Translations under genes and position numbers: made by a program
NCBI RefSeq assembly: GCF_027213715.1
Contig: NZ_JAPWGM010000001.1
Location: 62,001 to 126,000 of the forward strand
DNA length: 64,000 nt
Source: Pedobacter punctiformis
GTDB taxonomy: Bacteria; Bacteroidota; Bacteroidia; Sphingobacteriales; Sphingobacteriaceae
Direction of reading: 5' to 3'
Notes under the pieces: generated by a model
Seen by the model: only the letters and a program-made list of their open reading frames with translations
Told to the model about the DNA's origin: nothing
Database searches by the model: none
Part shown: piece by piece, positions 45,311-54,775 of the stretch
Layout: each line of letters starts with the position of its first letter
Position numbering within the stretch: position 1 is the stretch's first letter

Positions 45311-46144
45311 ATGATTAAACAAAATAATTTTAGTCTTGCCGGTGCCAATGGCAAATTAATTACCGGCGACATTACCCAGGAAGATAATGGCTCTAAAAAA
45401 CCTGTTATCATATTTATTCATGGTTTTAAAGGTTTTAAAGATTGGGGTGCCCATAACCTGGTTGCCCGTTATTTTGCAAATAATGGCTTTTGCTACATCA
45501 AGTTTAATTTATCGCATGGTGGTGTTCCGGCAGACAATCCAAAGGATGTTACCGACTTAAAAGCTTTCGCAGAAAACACCATTTCAAAAGAGTTATTTGA
45601 TGTAAACGCTGTACTGGATTTTATTCAGAAAATTTACGGGGATCATACAGAAATTAATTTAATCGGACATAGTCGCGGTGGTGGACTGAGCATTATCGAA
45701 GCTGCTAATGATCTAAGGATCAACAAACTGATTACCTGGAGTTCTATCGCGGATTTTAGTAGTCTTTGGAAAAAGGAACAGGAAGCAGAATGGCTGGAAA
45801 CAGGTCAAATTTATGTAACCAATGCCCGAACCAAAGAACAAATGCCGCTTAATAAAACATTACTGGAAGATTTTGATGCACATGCTGAAACAATGAACAT
45901 CGTTAATGCAGCTAAAAGAATCAATATTCCGTGGTTAATTGTGCATGGCAGCGACGATATTAATGTTTCCTTTGAGGTTGCCCAAAGTTTGGCCAATGCC
46001 AACCCAAACAGCCGATTGGTTAAAATTGAAAATGCCAATCATGTTTATGGAGCCTCGCATCCTTATGAAAGCGGGGATTTGCCTCCACAATTATTTAAAG
46101 TTTGCGAGAAATGTTTGGTATTTTTAAGTGGAGGCAGGATATGA
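45311..46144 (+). CDS. Alpha/beta hydrolase
   Basis: A 277-residue hydrolase with no signal peptide. It has the oxyanion region FIHGFKGFKDWGAHNLVARY, the nucleophile elbow GHSRGGGLSII, an acid in HGSDDINVSFEVA and the histidine in NANHVYGASHPYE. Similar proteins are esterases or peptidases with broad substrates. Divergent from the LEA-like gene with 59 bases between them. Confidence 0.85.
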   Translation: MIKQNNFSLAGANGKLITGDITQEDNGSKKPVIIFIHGFKGFKDWGAHNLVARYFANNGFCYIKFNLSHGGVPADNPKDVTDLKAFAENTISKELFDVNAVLDFIQKIYGDHTEINLIGHSRGGGLSIIEAANDLRINKLITWSSIADFSSLWKKEQEAEWLETGQIYVTNARTKEQMPLNKTLLEDFDAHAETMNIVNAAKRINIPWLIVHGSDDINVSFEVAQSLANANPNSRLVKIENANHVYGASHPYESGDLPPQLFKVCEKCLVFLSGGRI

Positions 46145-46187
46145 ATTGATATTTAATTATCTAAATTTGGCCCATATCTTTAATTAA

Positions 46188-46730
46188 ATGTTAATAGAAG
46201 AAATCACGTCTCTAAAGTATTTTAAAACTAATTTTCAAACATTTATTATCTGTCTTTCTTTAATAATCTGCCTTTTTATTGTTTCTGATGCATACTTAAG
46301 CCCATTAAAAATCAGAACAGAATTTATAATGGATTTAGAAAATTATAGTAGCTATTCCAAATTTGGGAAAAGCCAGGATAAAACTTTCGTTGTTAAAACG
46401 AAAGAGAAAAAATATGTTGTTCCGGGTAGCCTTTACAATGAAATAGAAGATAAAGACTCAATTGTTATCCATTCATCAGCCCTGACTGGCTCAATACAAA
46501 AACTCGATTTAAAAAGAAACAATAATTTGATTTCATATCAAGCTGGTTTTATTAGAAGCCAATGGGGACTATTTATGACATCTTTACTAATGATTGGACT
46601 TATATCATTTTATTTTTTTTCCAAAAATATTAAAGAGGAGTACACAAGAAGAAATCTATTAATATTTTTATGCCTTGCTCCCTACGCACTATTATTATTT
46701 CATTTTGATGTGAATTTTTATCTGAAATAA
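46188..46730 (+). CDS. Integral membrane protein of unknown function
   Basis: No family was recognised. The protein has 180 residues with a membrane helix at about 19-38 (IICLSLIICLFIVSDAYL), a polar central domain of some 80 residues and two C-terminal helices (about 125-146 and 160-178). The codon use looks like a real gene. It converges on the MscS gene. Confidence 0.6.
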   Translation: MLIEEITSLKYFKTNFQTFIICLSLIICLFIVSDAYLSPLKIRTEFIMDLENYSSYSKFGKSQDKTFVVKTKEKKYVVPGSLYNEIEDKDSIVIHSSALTGSIQKLDLKRNNNLISYQAGFIRSQWGLFMTSLLMIGLISFYFFSKNIKEEYTRRNLLIFLCLAPYALLLFHFDVNFYLK

Positions 46731-46743
46731 ATCTTATTTACAA

Positions 46744-48015
46744 TTAGCTTCTCTGAATTAACTGCCGCATATCGCTTCCGCTTGGGTTTTGGAAAATTTC
46801 CAGATCAAAGTATGGCACCGCAGCCAGCAAATGGTCAAATATATCGGCAGCAACTTCTTCAAATTTCTTAAGCCCTTTTTCTTTTGAAAATACATAAATC
46901 TCAACAGGCAAACCATTTTCTGTTGCCTGAAGCTGGCGAACCATAAAAGTTAAATTGGTATTAATGTAGGGATTGCTCTCGAGGTATTTTTCTGCATATA
47001 CCCTGAAAGTACCAATATTAGTCATGTGCCGGCCATTAACCAAATTACCAGGGTTAACCGTATGCTCGGCGTTGTAACGTTCTATTTCCTGCTGGGTTTC
47101 TTTTAAATAATCTTTAAGAAAATCAATACTCTGTAATCGTTGAATAAGCTCATCATCACAAAATTTAATACTTGAAATTTTGATATTGATGTGTCTTTTT
47201 ATTCTGCGTCCTTCACTCTCTTCCATTGCACGCCAGTTTTTAAACGATTCACTTACAATCGCATAACTCGGCACAATGGTTACTGTTTTATCCCAGTTAC
47301 GAACTTTAATTGTGGTTAAATTAATCTCTGTAACCTCGCCATCAGCACCATACTTTTCTACAGTAATCCAGTCTCCTACCCTAACCAAATCAATTGCACT
47401 CATTTGTACCGAGGCCACAAAACCTAAAATGGGATCTCTGAAAACCAGAATAAAAACCGCTGTAACCGCACCAAAACCTCCAAAAATATACAGTGGAGAT
47501 TCATTTAATATGATGGATAAAATCAGTACAAAACCAACAATATAGAAAACTATTTTTGCAACTTGCTTATAACTCCTAATGGGTTTATCGGCATATTTCC
47601 TGGTGCTTTCCATAATAGAAACCAATGCATTAAGAAATGCATTTACAGCAAACATGACCGCCAAAACCACATAAATTTTCGCAAAGATTAAAGCATAGAA
47701 ATGTGCCTTTTTAAAATCAATGAAAAGATAAGGGATAACGCTGTATAAAATATAAGCAACAAAAATGAGCGCAAAAGCCCTAAAAACACGAAACTCCAGT
47801 AAGGCTGACTGCCATTGGGGTTTTCGTTTAATGATTATTTTATTAATGACACCAATAAATATTTGTCTGGTAATAAATAGCGTAACGAATAAAAACAGAA
47901 CTAAGCAAAGAAGTCCGATGGATAAATAAGCATACTTTAACCCAGAGCCCGCAAAGCCATTTTCGGTAAGCAAAGTTCTGAGCTGTGTAAAAAGCGTTTG
48001 GAAATCTATGATCAT
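46744..48015 (-). CDS. MscS-family mechanosensitive ion channel
   Basis: A 423-residue channel with five N-terminal membrane segments, then the pore-lining TM3-like helix (VTAVFILVFRDPILGFVASVQ) and the MscS beta domain (DLVRVGDWITVEKYGADGEVTEINLTTIKVRNWDKTV). The size and C-terminal domain resemble YbdG/YnaI-type channels. It should open under membrane tension on osmotic downshift. It lies 34 bases downstream of the ispG stop on the same strand. Confidence 0.9.
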   Translation of the reverse strand: MIIDFQTLFTQLRTLLTENGFAGSGLKYAYLSIGLLCLVLFLFVTLFITRQIFIGVINKIIIKRKPQWQSALLEFRVFRAFALIFVAYILYSVIPYLFIDFKKAHFYALIFAKIYVVLAVMFAVNAFLNALVSIMESTRKYADKPIRSYKQVAKIVFYIVGFVLILSIILNESPLYIFGGFGAVTAVFILVFRDPILGFVASVQMSAIDLVRVGDWITVEKYGADGEVTEINLTTIKVRNWDKTVTIVPSYAIVSESFKNWRAMEESEGRRIKRHINIKISSIKFCDDELIQRLQSIDFLKDYLKETQQEIERYNAEHTVNPGNLVNGRHMTNIGTFRVYAEKYLESNPYINTNLTFMVRQLQATENGLPVEIYVFSKEKGLKKFEEVAADIFDHLLAAVPYFDLEIFQNPSGSDMRQLIQRS

Positions 48016-48049
48016 CGTTAATTACCTGAAAAAATAATATAAGCAGAAT

Positions 48050-50005
48050 TTAAGCCTTTTCTACCCAGTTGCCATCATCTTTAATAATATCAATCAATTC
48101 GTCCAGTGCATAAGCAGTGGTTACATTTTTCTTAACTACTTCTTTACCCCGGTAAAGGGTAATTTTATCAGGCCCGGTGCCTACATAACCATAATCAGCA
48201 TCGGCCATTTCGCCCGGGCCATTTACAATACAACCCATAATACCGATTTTAATTCCTTTTAAGTGATCGGTTCTTGAACGGATTAACTGGGTAGTTTCCT
48301 GCAAATCAAAAAGGGTACGCCCGCAACTGGGGCAAGAAATATATTCAGTTTTGCTGATCCGCGTACGTGTTGCCTGTAAAATACCAAAACTGGTTGCATT
48401 AATTAAAGCCAGGTTCTGTCCGGCTGCATCAATCCAAATCCCATCTCCAAAACCATCGGTAAACAAAGCACCTAAATCCGTAGCGGCGTATAACATTAAA
48501 TTGTCTGCATCCAGATGGGCATAGGTTCGTTTAATCATCACCGGAATTTGTATATTTTTTTCCTGCAACGATACGAAAAACGCCCTTTGCTGTGCCATGC
48601 CATGTACCGCAGCTGTTTTTAAAATTAGTACGGTATTGGAGTGAAATGCCGGAATATCGGCATATTGAAATGCATCTGCATCCACCTCAACGAAGTTTAG
48701 CAATTCATCTTTTATCTCAGCTTCACCAAACTCCTTTAATGAAAATAAAGGATGACAGTTGTTTTTATCTTTTAAACTTAACCAGGTATTGTAGTTATAA
48801 ACTTGTTTCAGGTTTCCGGGAAAAGAGAATGAAGGTAAATGGTCTCCAAGATAAACTAAATCGCATGCCTGATCTGCAAGATTATATTTATCTAAACCTG
48901 CACTGTAATTATACCCAACAGTATTTAAAAAGAATGGATCTTTGAGGTTTTCATTTGAAACATCAACCATTACCACAGGATGATGATGCCCGCCAATGTG
49001 CTGAACCGGATCAGTAACCCTGCGATTATACTCGTAAGGATTATAAGTTTTAAATGGAACATCAGGCATGGAGATTTTGGTAGCCTCATGACCTCGCAAA
49101 GAGTAACGATCTGCTAATGCTTTAGCCACTGGCGCTTCAAATTCCGGATCTTCAGTTAAAGAAACCCTAATGGTATCGCCTAAACCATCCTCCAGCAAAG
49201 TTCCAATGCCAACTGCAGACTTTATGCGCCCGTCTTCTCCATCACCAGCCTCTGTAACACCCAGATGTAATGGATAGTTCATTCCTTCTTTCACCATAGT
49301 TTCAACCAAGAGGCGATAAGCCTGAACCATTACTTGTGTATTACTGGCTTTCATGGAGATCACCAGGTTATAATAATGCTGATCTTCGCACATACGGATA
49401 AACTCCATTGCCGATTCAACCATTCCACGGGGTGTATCTCCATAATGACTCATAATCCGATCAGAAAGTGAACCATGGTTAGTACCGATGCGCATAGCAG
49501 TACCGTATTCCTTACAAATTTTAACCAGCGGAATAAATTTTTTATTAATTCTTTCTAGTTCCGCATTGTAAGCATCTTGTGTGTATTCTAAATTTTCAAA
49601 TTTCTTTTTATCAGCGTAATTACCCGGATTAACCCTTACTTTCTCTACAATCCTTGCCGCCATTTCAGCCGCATTTGGGGTAAAGTGTATATCAGCAATT
49701 AAAGGAACATTATATCCGCGAAGACGTAATTCTTTTTTGATATTGGCAAGATTTTCGGCTTCTTTAATGCTTGGTGCCGTAATCCGGACATATTCGCAAC
49801 CCGATTCTACCATTCTAATGATTTGCTCTACCGTTGCCAAAGTGTTCATGGTATCAGTAGTGGTCATAGATTGGATACGAATTGGGTTATGGCCTCCAAG
49901 GGCAATATCTCCAATATTTACTTCGCGTGTTAAAAACCTGGAATACTGCGTTAAACTGTTGCAATATCCTCCACCTAACTCATGCTTTACTGATAAATTC
50001 TCCAT
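48050..50005 (-). CDS. ispG: 4-hydroxy-3-methylbut-2-enyl diphosphate synthase, long form
   Basis: Iron-sulfur enzyme of the MEP isoprenoid pathway (GcpE). N-terminal TIM barrel (IRIQSMTTTDTMN, PLIADIHFTPNAA, RVNPGNYAD) and a C-terminal domain with cluster ligands (SCPSCGRTLFD, IMGCIVNGPGEMADADYGYVG). About 250 residues are inserted between them, the plant/chlamydia/Bacteroidota form. I chose the ATG at 50005; a TTG at 50014 lies within a -7 box. The result is 651 residues. Confidence 0.95.
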   Translation of the reverse strand: MENLSVKHELGGGYCNSLTQYSRFLTREVNIGDIALGGHNPIRIQSMTTTDTMNTLATVEQIIRMVESGCEYVRITAPSIKEAENLANIKKELRLRGYNVPLIADIHFTPNAAEMAARIVEKVRVNPGNYADKKKFENLEYTQDAYNAELERINKKFIPLVKICKEYGTAMRIGTNHGSLSDRIMSHYGDTPRGMVESAMEFIRMCEDQHYYNLVISMKASNTQVMVQAYRLLVETMVKEGMNYPLHLGVTEAGDGEDGRIKSAVGIGTLLEDGLGDTIRVSLTEDPEFEAPVAKALADRYSLRGHEATKISMPDVPFKTYNPYEYNRRVTDPVQHIGGHHHPVVMVDVSNENLKDPFFLNTVGYNYSAGLDKYNLADQACDLVYLGDHLPSFSFPGNLKQVYNYNTWLSLKDKNNCHPLFSLKEFGEAEIKDELLNFVEVDADAFQYADIPAFHSNTVLILKTAAVHGMAQQRAFFVSLQEKNIQIPVMIKRTYAHLDADNLMLYAATDLGALFTDGFGDGIWIDAAGQNLALINATSFGILQATRTRISKTEYISCPSCGRTLFDLQETTQLIRSRTDHLKGIKIGIMGCIVNGPGEMADADYGYVGTGPDKITLYRGKEVVKKNVTTAYALDELIDIIKDDGNWVEKA

Positions 50006-50011
50006 GCGATG

Positions 50012-50019
50012 CAAAGATA
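50012..50019 (-). promoter_or_regulatory. Putative -7 promoter box for ispG
   Basis: TATCTTTG on the minus strand matches TAnnTTTG and ends six bases before the ATG at 50005, suggesting a leaderless or nearly leaderless transcript. Confidence 0.42.
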
Positions 50020-50056
50020 AGGATTGTTAGAAAGTTTTAATGTTGGAATGTTGTAA

Positions 50057-50662
50057 TTATATCAACCTGTCTTTTACAACTAAAGTATTTGCAGCAATAT
50101 CATGCCAGCATTGATTTTTTTTGTTCAGGAAACTGTATAAATAACCAAAAAATACAGGAATTACAGACAGAATTTTAGAGAAATTCCTGACGAATGAAAT
50201 ACCAGTTGAAATACGGCTGCCTTCCATATTGGTTACCTTTATACTTAGCAGGCTTTTGCCTATGGTTGCCTGTTTCTTTGAAGCTTCGGCAAAACTTCCA
50301 TAAATTAATTTGAATAAAAAAACAGCAGGAAGCGGTACAACAAAAGCCATAATGCGTTCGTCTTTACCTTCAATAAAAATGTAACTGGTTAAAATAATTA
50401 AGCTGTAAAGAATAAAAATCAGAAAATGATCGATTACAGAGGCCAGCAAGCGCTGATCAAAGGCGGCAAAATATTGAGGTGCAGTTTTTTGGTAAGAAAA
50501 ACCTAAAAGCTCACGCAATTCTGGCATTGCGTGAGCTTCTTTATAGTCGTCCATTCCCGGCTTGCGTATAAAAGTGCCCGGCTTTATATCTAAGTCTTTT
50601 AACTCGTTTAAAGTATAAGGACCCTGAGGTTTGCCATTTACAACGATTATATATTCTTCCAT
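50057..50662 (-). CDS. RDD-family membrane protein with GYF-like domain
   Basis: Residues 1-50 form a GYF_2-like domain (YIIVVNGKPQGPYTLNELK, then FIRKPGMDDYKEA), and residues 65-195 an RDD domain (FDQRLLASVIDHFLIFILYS, ATIGKSLLSIKV, RNFSKILSV) with three membrane helices. GYF_2 domains bind proline-rich peptides. The protein may recruit other factors at the membrane; its role is unknown. Confidence 0.87.
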   Translation of the reverse strand: MEEYIIVVNGKPQGPYTLNELKDLDIKPGTFIRKPGMDDYKEAHAMPELRELLGFSYQKTAPQYFAAFDQRLLASVIDHFLIFILYSLIILTSYIFIEGKDERIMAFVVPLPAVFLFKLIYGSFAEASKKQATIGKSLLSIKVTNMEGSRISTGISFVRNFSKILSVIPVFFGYLYSFLNKKNQCWHDIAANTLVVKDRLI

Positions 50663-50750
50663 TCAGGAACGGTTTTAAGGTTAAGGATTAGTAAGATCAA
50701 AATCTGAAATTAATCCGGGTTATCTTAATTCAATCCCTAACCTTTCAAAT

Positions 50751-51725
50751 CTAGTATCTTTGAACTTCAAAATTACTTAATCCACCGTCTAAATTAATAA
50801 AGATTTTTTTGGTTGATGATTTATAGTTTGATGTTTCATACACACCATCGCTAATTTTATCAAAACCATCGAAATCTTTAGCAGATAAACCTGTTTTGGT
50901 TTTAATTCTGCAACCCGAATTGGTAGGTACCTTAATTTTAATGTCTGCAACACCCGATTTAACAATTACATCAGCAATTGGTAATAAATCGCCCATTTTT
51001 ATATCAAGTGCAGCGGCACCACCTTCAAATCGAAAGGTCCGAACTTTATAAGGTGCAAAATCGAAATCTGCCTCACCCGCACCTAATTTCATAATAATAT
51101 CCCAGTTTGGCGCTTTGTTCAATTTAAAATCAACATCATTGCCTCCGTCACCAAAATTCCATTTGTTCTTTTTATCCTGCATTTTGAAGGTTAAAAGCGT
51201 AGCGGTATCTGTAACTTGTTTAGTTAAAGAGAAATCGCCATGTTTTTTCTTTACGTCAGCATGGATCAGCTCAGAAGTTTCTCCGTCAAGGTTAAAAGAA
51301 ATGCCACCGCCGGAAATATTCAAAACTGTTTTTTTAGCGGTATCTGCAGCCACAAGTGGTTCAGATAATTTAAGCTGATTAAAAGCAGTATCCCGGTCAT
51401 CGTTATCATTGTCGTCATCATCATCGATTGTGATGTCAACATTGTCTTTCATTTTATTTCCCCACCACGAATTACGCTCAGGCGGCTGTTGTCCTTTATA
51501 AAAAAGGAATGATAAGGTTACCACAAGCACGGCAATGGATATAATGTGCCCCATTTGTGAATTATTACGGTTAAACAAAATGTTAACACCTGCAATAATT
51601 AAAAATACAGGCCAAAAATGCCAAACATTGCGCCAATAGAAATTGATTACGCCAAAGTTTTCCAGTAGAAGTACTCCGCCTATAAAAAGCAGTAAAATAC
51701 CCCAAATTAATCTATCTAGTTTCAT
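50751..51725 (-). CDS. LiaF-like membrane protein with toastrack domain
   Basis: Two pairs of helices at the N-terminus (LIWGILLLFIGGVLLLENFG, WHFWPVFLIIAGVNILF) match DUF5668/LiaF-type transmembrane region. An acidic linker (DITIDDDDDNDNDDRDTAF) precedes a long beta-rich domain of the toastrack kind (residues about 120-320). The gene lies eight bases after a PspC-domain gene, and both families belong to envelope-stress systems (Lia/Psp). Confidence 0.78.
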   Translation of the reverse strand: MKLDRLIWGILLLFIGGVLLLENFGVINFYWRNVWHFWPVFLIIAGVNILFNRNNSQMGHIISIAVLVVTLSFLFYKGQQPPERNSWWGNKMKDNVDITIDDDDDNDNDDRDTAFNQLKLSEPLVAADTAKKTVLNISGGGISFNLDGETSELIHADVKKKHGDFSLTKQVTDTATLLTFKMQDKKNKWNFGDGGNDVDFKLNKAPNWDIIMKLGAGEADFDFAPYKVRTFRFEGGAAALDIKMGDLLPIADVIVKSGVADIKIKVPTNSGCRIKTKTGLSAKDFDGFDKISDGVYETSNYKSSTKKIFINLDGGLSNFEVQRY

Positions 51726-51733
51726 AACGTATA

Positions 51734-52411
51734 TTATTGAGGGTTAGCGGATGATGAATTAGTTTCATCTTTAGGGGTTTCGGTTACAACTATAGCATCT
51801 TCAGCAACGGTTGTTGCTTTTGGTTCAGCTGCAGCCTGTTGGTTTTGCCAGTCTTTCCAGTCGTTTTTTCTTTTTGATTTAGCAATAATACTGATGCCCA
51901 GTGCAATAAAAATTAGTGGCCAAAGGTTTCTGAATCTAAAAAAATCAGGAATCAGGTCAAATTCACGCATTAAGAAAAAACTTCCGATCACCAATAGAAA
52001 TAAACCGCCTATAGTGCGTCCGGTATCATTCGGTTTACTAAACTGATTGAAATTTGGTTGCGTTTCAAAAGGTGTTTTTTGTGCACCTTCATTAACCGGC
52101 TGATTCCAGTTAGTGTTTCCTGCATTATAAGGTGTCGCAAACGGATCTGCAGTTCCATAAGGCGGCGTATTCGGATTATTTTTATTGAAATAATCATTAA
52201 ATTTTGAGAACCTGGCCGCCGGATCATTATTAACCGGTAAAATGATCCACATAATAATATAGGCCAATAAGCCACCGCCAGCCATAAATATAGCCGATAA
52301 AGCAAATAATAATCTAATTATGGTAACCTCTACCTGCATATAATCTGCAAGGCCCGAAGCTACACCGGCAATCATCTTATCGTGTTCGTTTCTAAAAAGC
52401 TTCTTTTCCAT
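51734..52411 (-). CDS. PspC-domain protein
   Basis: The PspC domain is at residues 2-60 (KKLFRNEHDKMIAGVASGLA, DYMQVEVTIIRLLFAL, GGGLLAYIIMWIILP). A Pro/Asn-rich linker and a second pair of membrane helices (IGGLFLLVIGSFFLM, FRNLWPLIFIALGISII) follow, and a Thr/Glu/Ala-rich tail ends the 225-residue chain. Probably works with the adjacent LiaF-like protein in sensing membrane stress. Confidence 0.88.
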   Translation of the reverse strand: MEKKLFRNEHDKMIAGVASGLADYMQVEVTIIRLLFALSAIFMAGGGLLAYIIMWIILPVNNDPAARFSKFNDYFNKNNPNTPPYGTADPFATPYNAGNTNWNQPVNEGAQKTPFETQPNFNQFSKPNDTGRTIGGLFLLVIGSFFLMREFDLIPDFFRFRNLWPLIFIALGISIIAKSKRKNDWKDWQNQQAAAEPKATTVAEDAIVVTETPKDETNSSSANPQ

Positions 52412-52429
52412 AATGCAATTCCTTTGTGT

Positions 52430-53119
52430 TTAAAAATCAAGCGGGGTAATCAGTACTTCATCAACGTTTACACCTTTACTTAATTTTAAAATGGTGAATA
52501 AAGTTTCTGCAATATCTTCCGGCTGTACAAATTTTTCATCGGGGATTGTTGTTCCTTCCCAGGATGACGTTTTAGTAGAGCCCGGTAAAAAGGCAGTCAC
52601 TTTTACGTTGTATGGAGCTAATTCTTGCCGCAATACATGATTAAGACTAAGCATCGCTGCTTTTGTTACACTATAACTTCCTCCATTTTTTACTGGAGCA
52701 CGACTGGCTACCGAGCAGATGTTAAAAATATGCCCCTGACGCTCAGAACGCATCAATTTTCCAAAATATTTACTGACATAGTACCCTGCATTTACATTAA
52801 GTTGCTGCTGTTTTTCAAAGGTTTCATCCTCTTCATCTAACATACTACCCGGTAAAAAAGCACCAACATTATTGACCAAAACTTCTGCAAAACCAAAATT
52901 TTGCGCAGCAGCATCCAAAAACTGATAAACCTGCTTTTTATCAGAACAGTCTACCACAAAAGTTAAAATAGTTTGTCCATAAGGAATTAGCTCATTTTTA
53001 AATTGCTCCAAATCTGTTAAACTTCTGGCCACTAACACTAAATCATACCCATTTTGAGCCAACTTAGTTGCAATTGCCCTGCCTATTCCTTTTGTTGCAC
53101 CTGTTATTACCGCTTTCAT
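52430..53119 (-). CDS. Short-chain dehydrogenase/reductase (classical SDR)
   Basis: A 229-residue SDR with the cofactor motif TGATKGIGRAIA, VNNVGAFLPGS (the NNAG variant) and the catalytic Ser and YSVTKAAM. It resembles 3-ketoacyl-ACP-reductase-like enzymes, but the substrate is unknown. Longer starts up to 53194 add unmatched residues; MKAVITGATKG is the natural N-terminus. Divergent from mlaE. Confidence 0.87.
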   Translation of the reverse strand: MKAVITGATKGIGRAIATKLAQNGYDLVLVARSLTDLEQFKNELIPYGQTILTFVVDCSDKKQVYQFLDAAAQNFGFAEVLVNNVGAFLPGSMLDEEDETFEKQQQLNVNAGYYVSKYFGKLMRSERQGHIFNICSVASRAPVKNGGSYSVTKAAMLSLNHVLRQELAPYNVKVTAFLPGSTKTSSWEGTTIPDEKFVQPEDIAETLFTILKLSKGVNVDEVLITPLDF

Positions 53120-53267
53120 ATTTTTATGGTTTAATTTTTGTAAGCAAAAAACCATATTTATATTTAAAACCACGAATATTTTTACAATTAACAAAGGCCT
53201 ACAAATTATTTATCGTTTCTTTGTAGGATTATAGATTTAACATTTAAATTAAGCAAAACTATACGGA

Positions 53268-54002
53268 ATGAATTTCACCAATTTTGGCAGATACATCCTG
53301 CTACTCAAATCTGTATTCAGAAGGCCGGAGAAGCTAAAGATATATCTTAAGGAAATTGCCAAGCAAATGGATTATGTTGGTGTGGGCTCCTTAGGGCTTA
53401 TTGCTATTATATCAACCTTTATTGGTGCGGTAATGACTTTGCAAATCGCTTTCCAGCTGGTGAGTGATTTTATTCCTAAAACCATTATCGGTTCTGTTAA
53501 CCGGGATTCAAGTATACTGGAACTTAGTCCAACCATTAGCGCAATTGTGCTTGCCGGAAAAATCGGATCAGCCATTTCATCAGAAATTGGGTCTATGCGG
53601 GTAACCGAACAAATTGATGCCCTTGAAATTATGGGTATTAATGCACCGGGTTATTTAATTTTACCTAAAATCATCTCAGGTATTACAATGGTACCCATGC
53701 TGGTTATCATTTCTATGTTTTTAAGTATTACAGGTGGTTATATCGGTGGTTCAGTTTCCGGTGCCGTTACTCCTAATGAGTATTTACAAGGTATTACAAC
53801 TGATTTTAACCCTTACACCATAGTTGTAGCGCTGGTTAAAGCTTTTGTATTTGGTTTTATTATTACCTCGGTACCTGCATACGAAGGTTTTTATGTTAAA
53901 GGTGGTGCCCTGGAAGTTTCGCAGGCCAGTACAAGAGCGGTTGTAATTAGCTGTATTTCTATTTTAGCTTGCGATTATATCGTAACCCAATTGTTATTGT
54001 AA
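53268..54002 (+). CDS. mlaE: ABC transporter permease MlaE
   Basis: A 244-residue permease of the MlaE family (lipid transport), with five to six helices and the conserved IGSMRVTEQIDALEIMGINA and LPKIISGITMVPML. With MlaF it forms the inner-membrane pump that moves phospholipids between the membranes. Its stop overlaps the mlaF start by one base. No mlaD gene follows; the substrate-binding subunit is encoded elsewhere. Confidence 0.93.
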   Translation: MNFTNFGRYILLLKSVFRRPEKLKIYLKEIAKQMDYVGVGSLGLIAIISTFIGAVMTLQIAFQLVSDFIPKTIIGSVNRDSSILELSPTISAIVLAGKIGSAISSEIGSMRVTEQIDALEIMGINAPGYLILPKIISGITMVPMLVIISMFLSITGGYIGGSVSGAVTPNEYLQGITTDFNPYTIVVALVKAFVFGFIITSVPAYEGFYVKGGALEVSQASTRAVVISCISILACDYIVTQLLL

Positions 54003-54754
54003 TGATAGAGATTAAAGATATTTATAAATCATTTTCCGGTAATGATGTATTAAAAGGCATTTCCGGTAAGTTTGAAGAAGGGGTTACCAATTTAATTATC
54101 GGTGGTTCGGGCTCAGGAAAAACAACCTTACTTAAATGTATGGTTGGTTTGCACCAGCCTGATTCGGGCTCTGTATTATATGATGGCCGTGATTTTACGC
54201 CAATGACTTATGAAGAACGTATCGAAGTTCGTAAGGAAATCGGCATGCTTTTTCAGGGATCGGCTTTATTTGACAGTATGACGGTCGAAGAAAACATTAT
54301 GTTTCCTTTAAATATGTTTACCGATCAATCGAGAAAAGAAAAATTGGAAAGGGTAAATTTTTGTCTGGAAAGGGTAAACCTGGAAGGCAAGAATAAATTG
54401 TTTCCTGCAGAATTATCCGGAGGGATGAAAAAGCGTGTGGGTATTGCCCGTGCAATTGCCATGAATCCAAAATATTTGTTTTGTGATGAACCAAACTCCG
54501 GATTAGATCCAAAAACATCAATTGTAATTGATGAGTTGATTAAAGAAATTACCGAAGAATATAAAACAACAACCATTGTTGTAACCCATGATATGAACTC
54601 TGTTATGGGTATTGGTGATTATATTTTATTTTTGCATGAAGGAAAAAAATTCTGGGAAGGAAGCAATAAAGAAATTGCCCATACCGATATTCAGGAACTA
54701 AATGACTTTGTATTTGCCAGTCGTTTTATGAAGGCTGCAAAAGATAAGTTTTAG
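54002..54754 (+). CDS. mlaF: ABC transporter ATP-binding protein MlaF
   Basis: ATPase of the Mla system, 250 residues: Walker A GGSGSGKTTL, signature LSGGMKKRVGIARAIA and Walker B YLFCDEPNSGLDP, in the MlaF style with GMKKR. The ATG at 54002 (MIEIKDIYKSFSGNDVLKG) overlaps the mlaE stop, so the longer start at 53969 within mlaE is discarded. Translation is coupled with mlaE. Confidence 0.94.
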   Translation: MIEIKDIYKSFSGNDVLKGISGKFEEGVTNLIIGGSGSGKTTLLKCMVGLHQPDSGSVLYDGRDFTPMTYEERIEVRKEIGMLFQGSALFDSMTVEENIMFPLNMFTDQSRKEKLERVNFCLERVNLEGKNKLFPAELSGGMKKRVGIARAIAMNPKYLFCDEPNSGLDPKTSIVIDELIKEITEEYKTTTIVVTHDMNSVMGIGDYILFLHEGKKFWEGSNKEIAHTDIQELNDFVFASRFMKAAKDKF

Positions 54755-54775
54755 ATAAATAATCGCTTTTTATAA

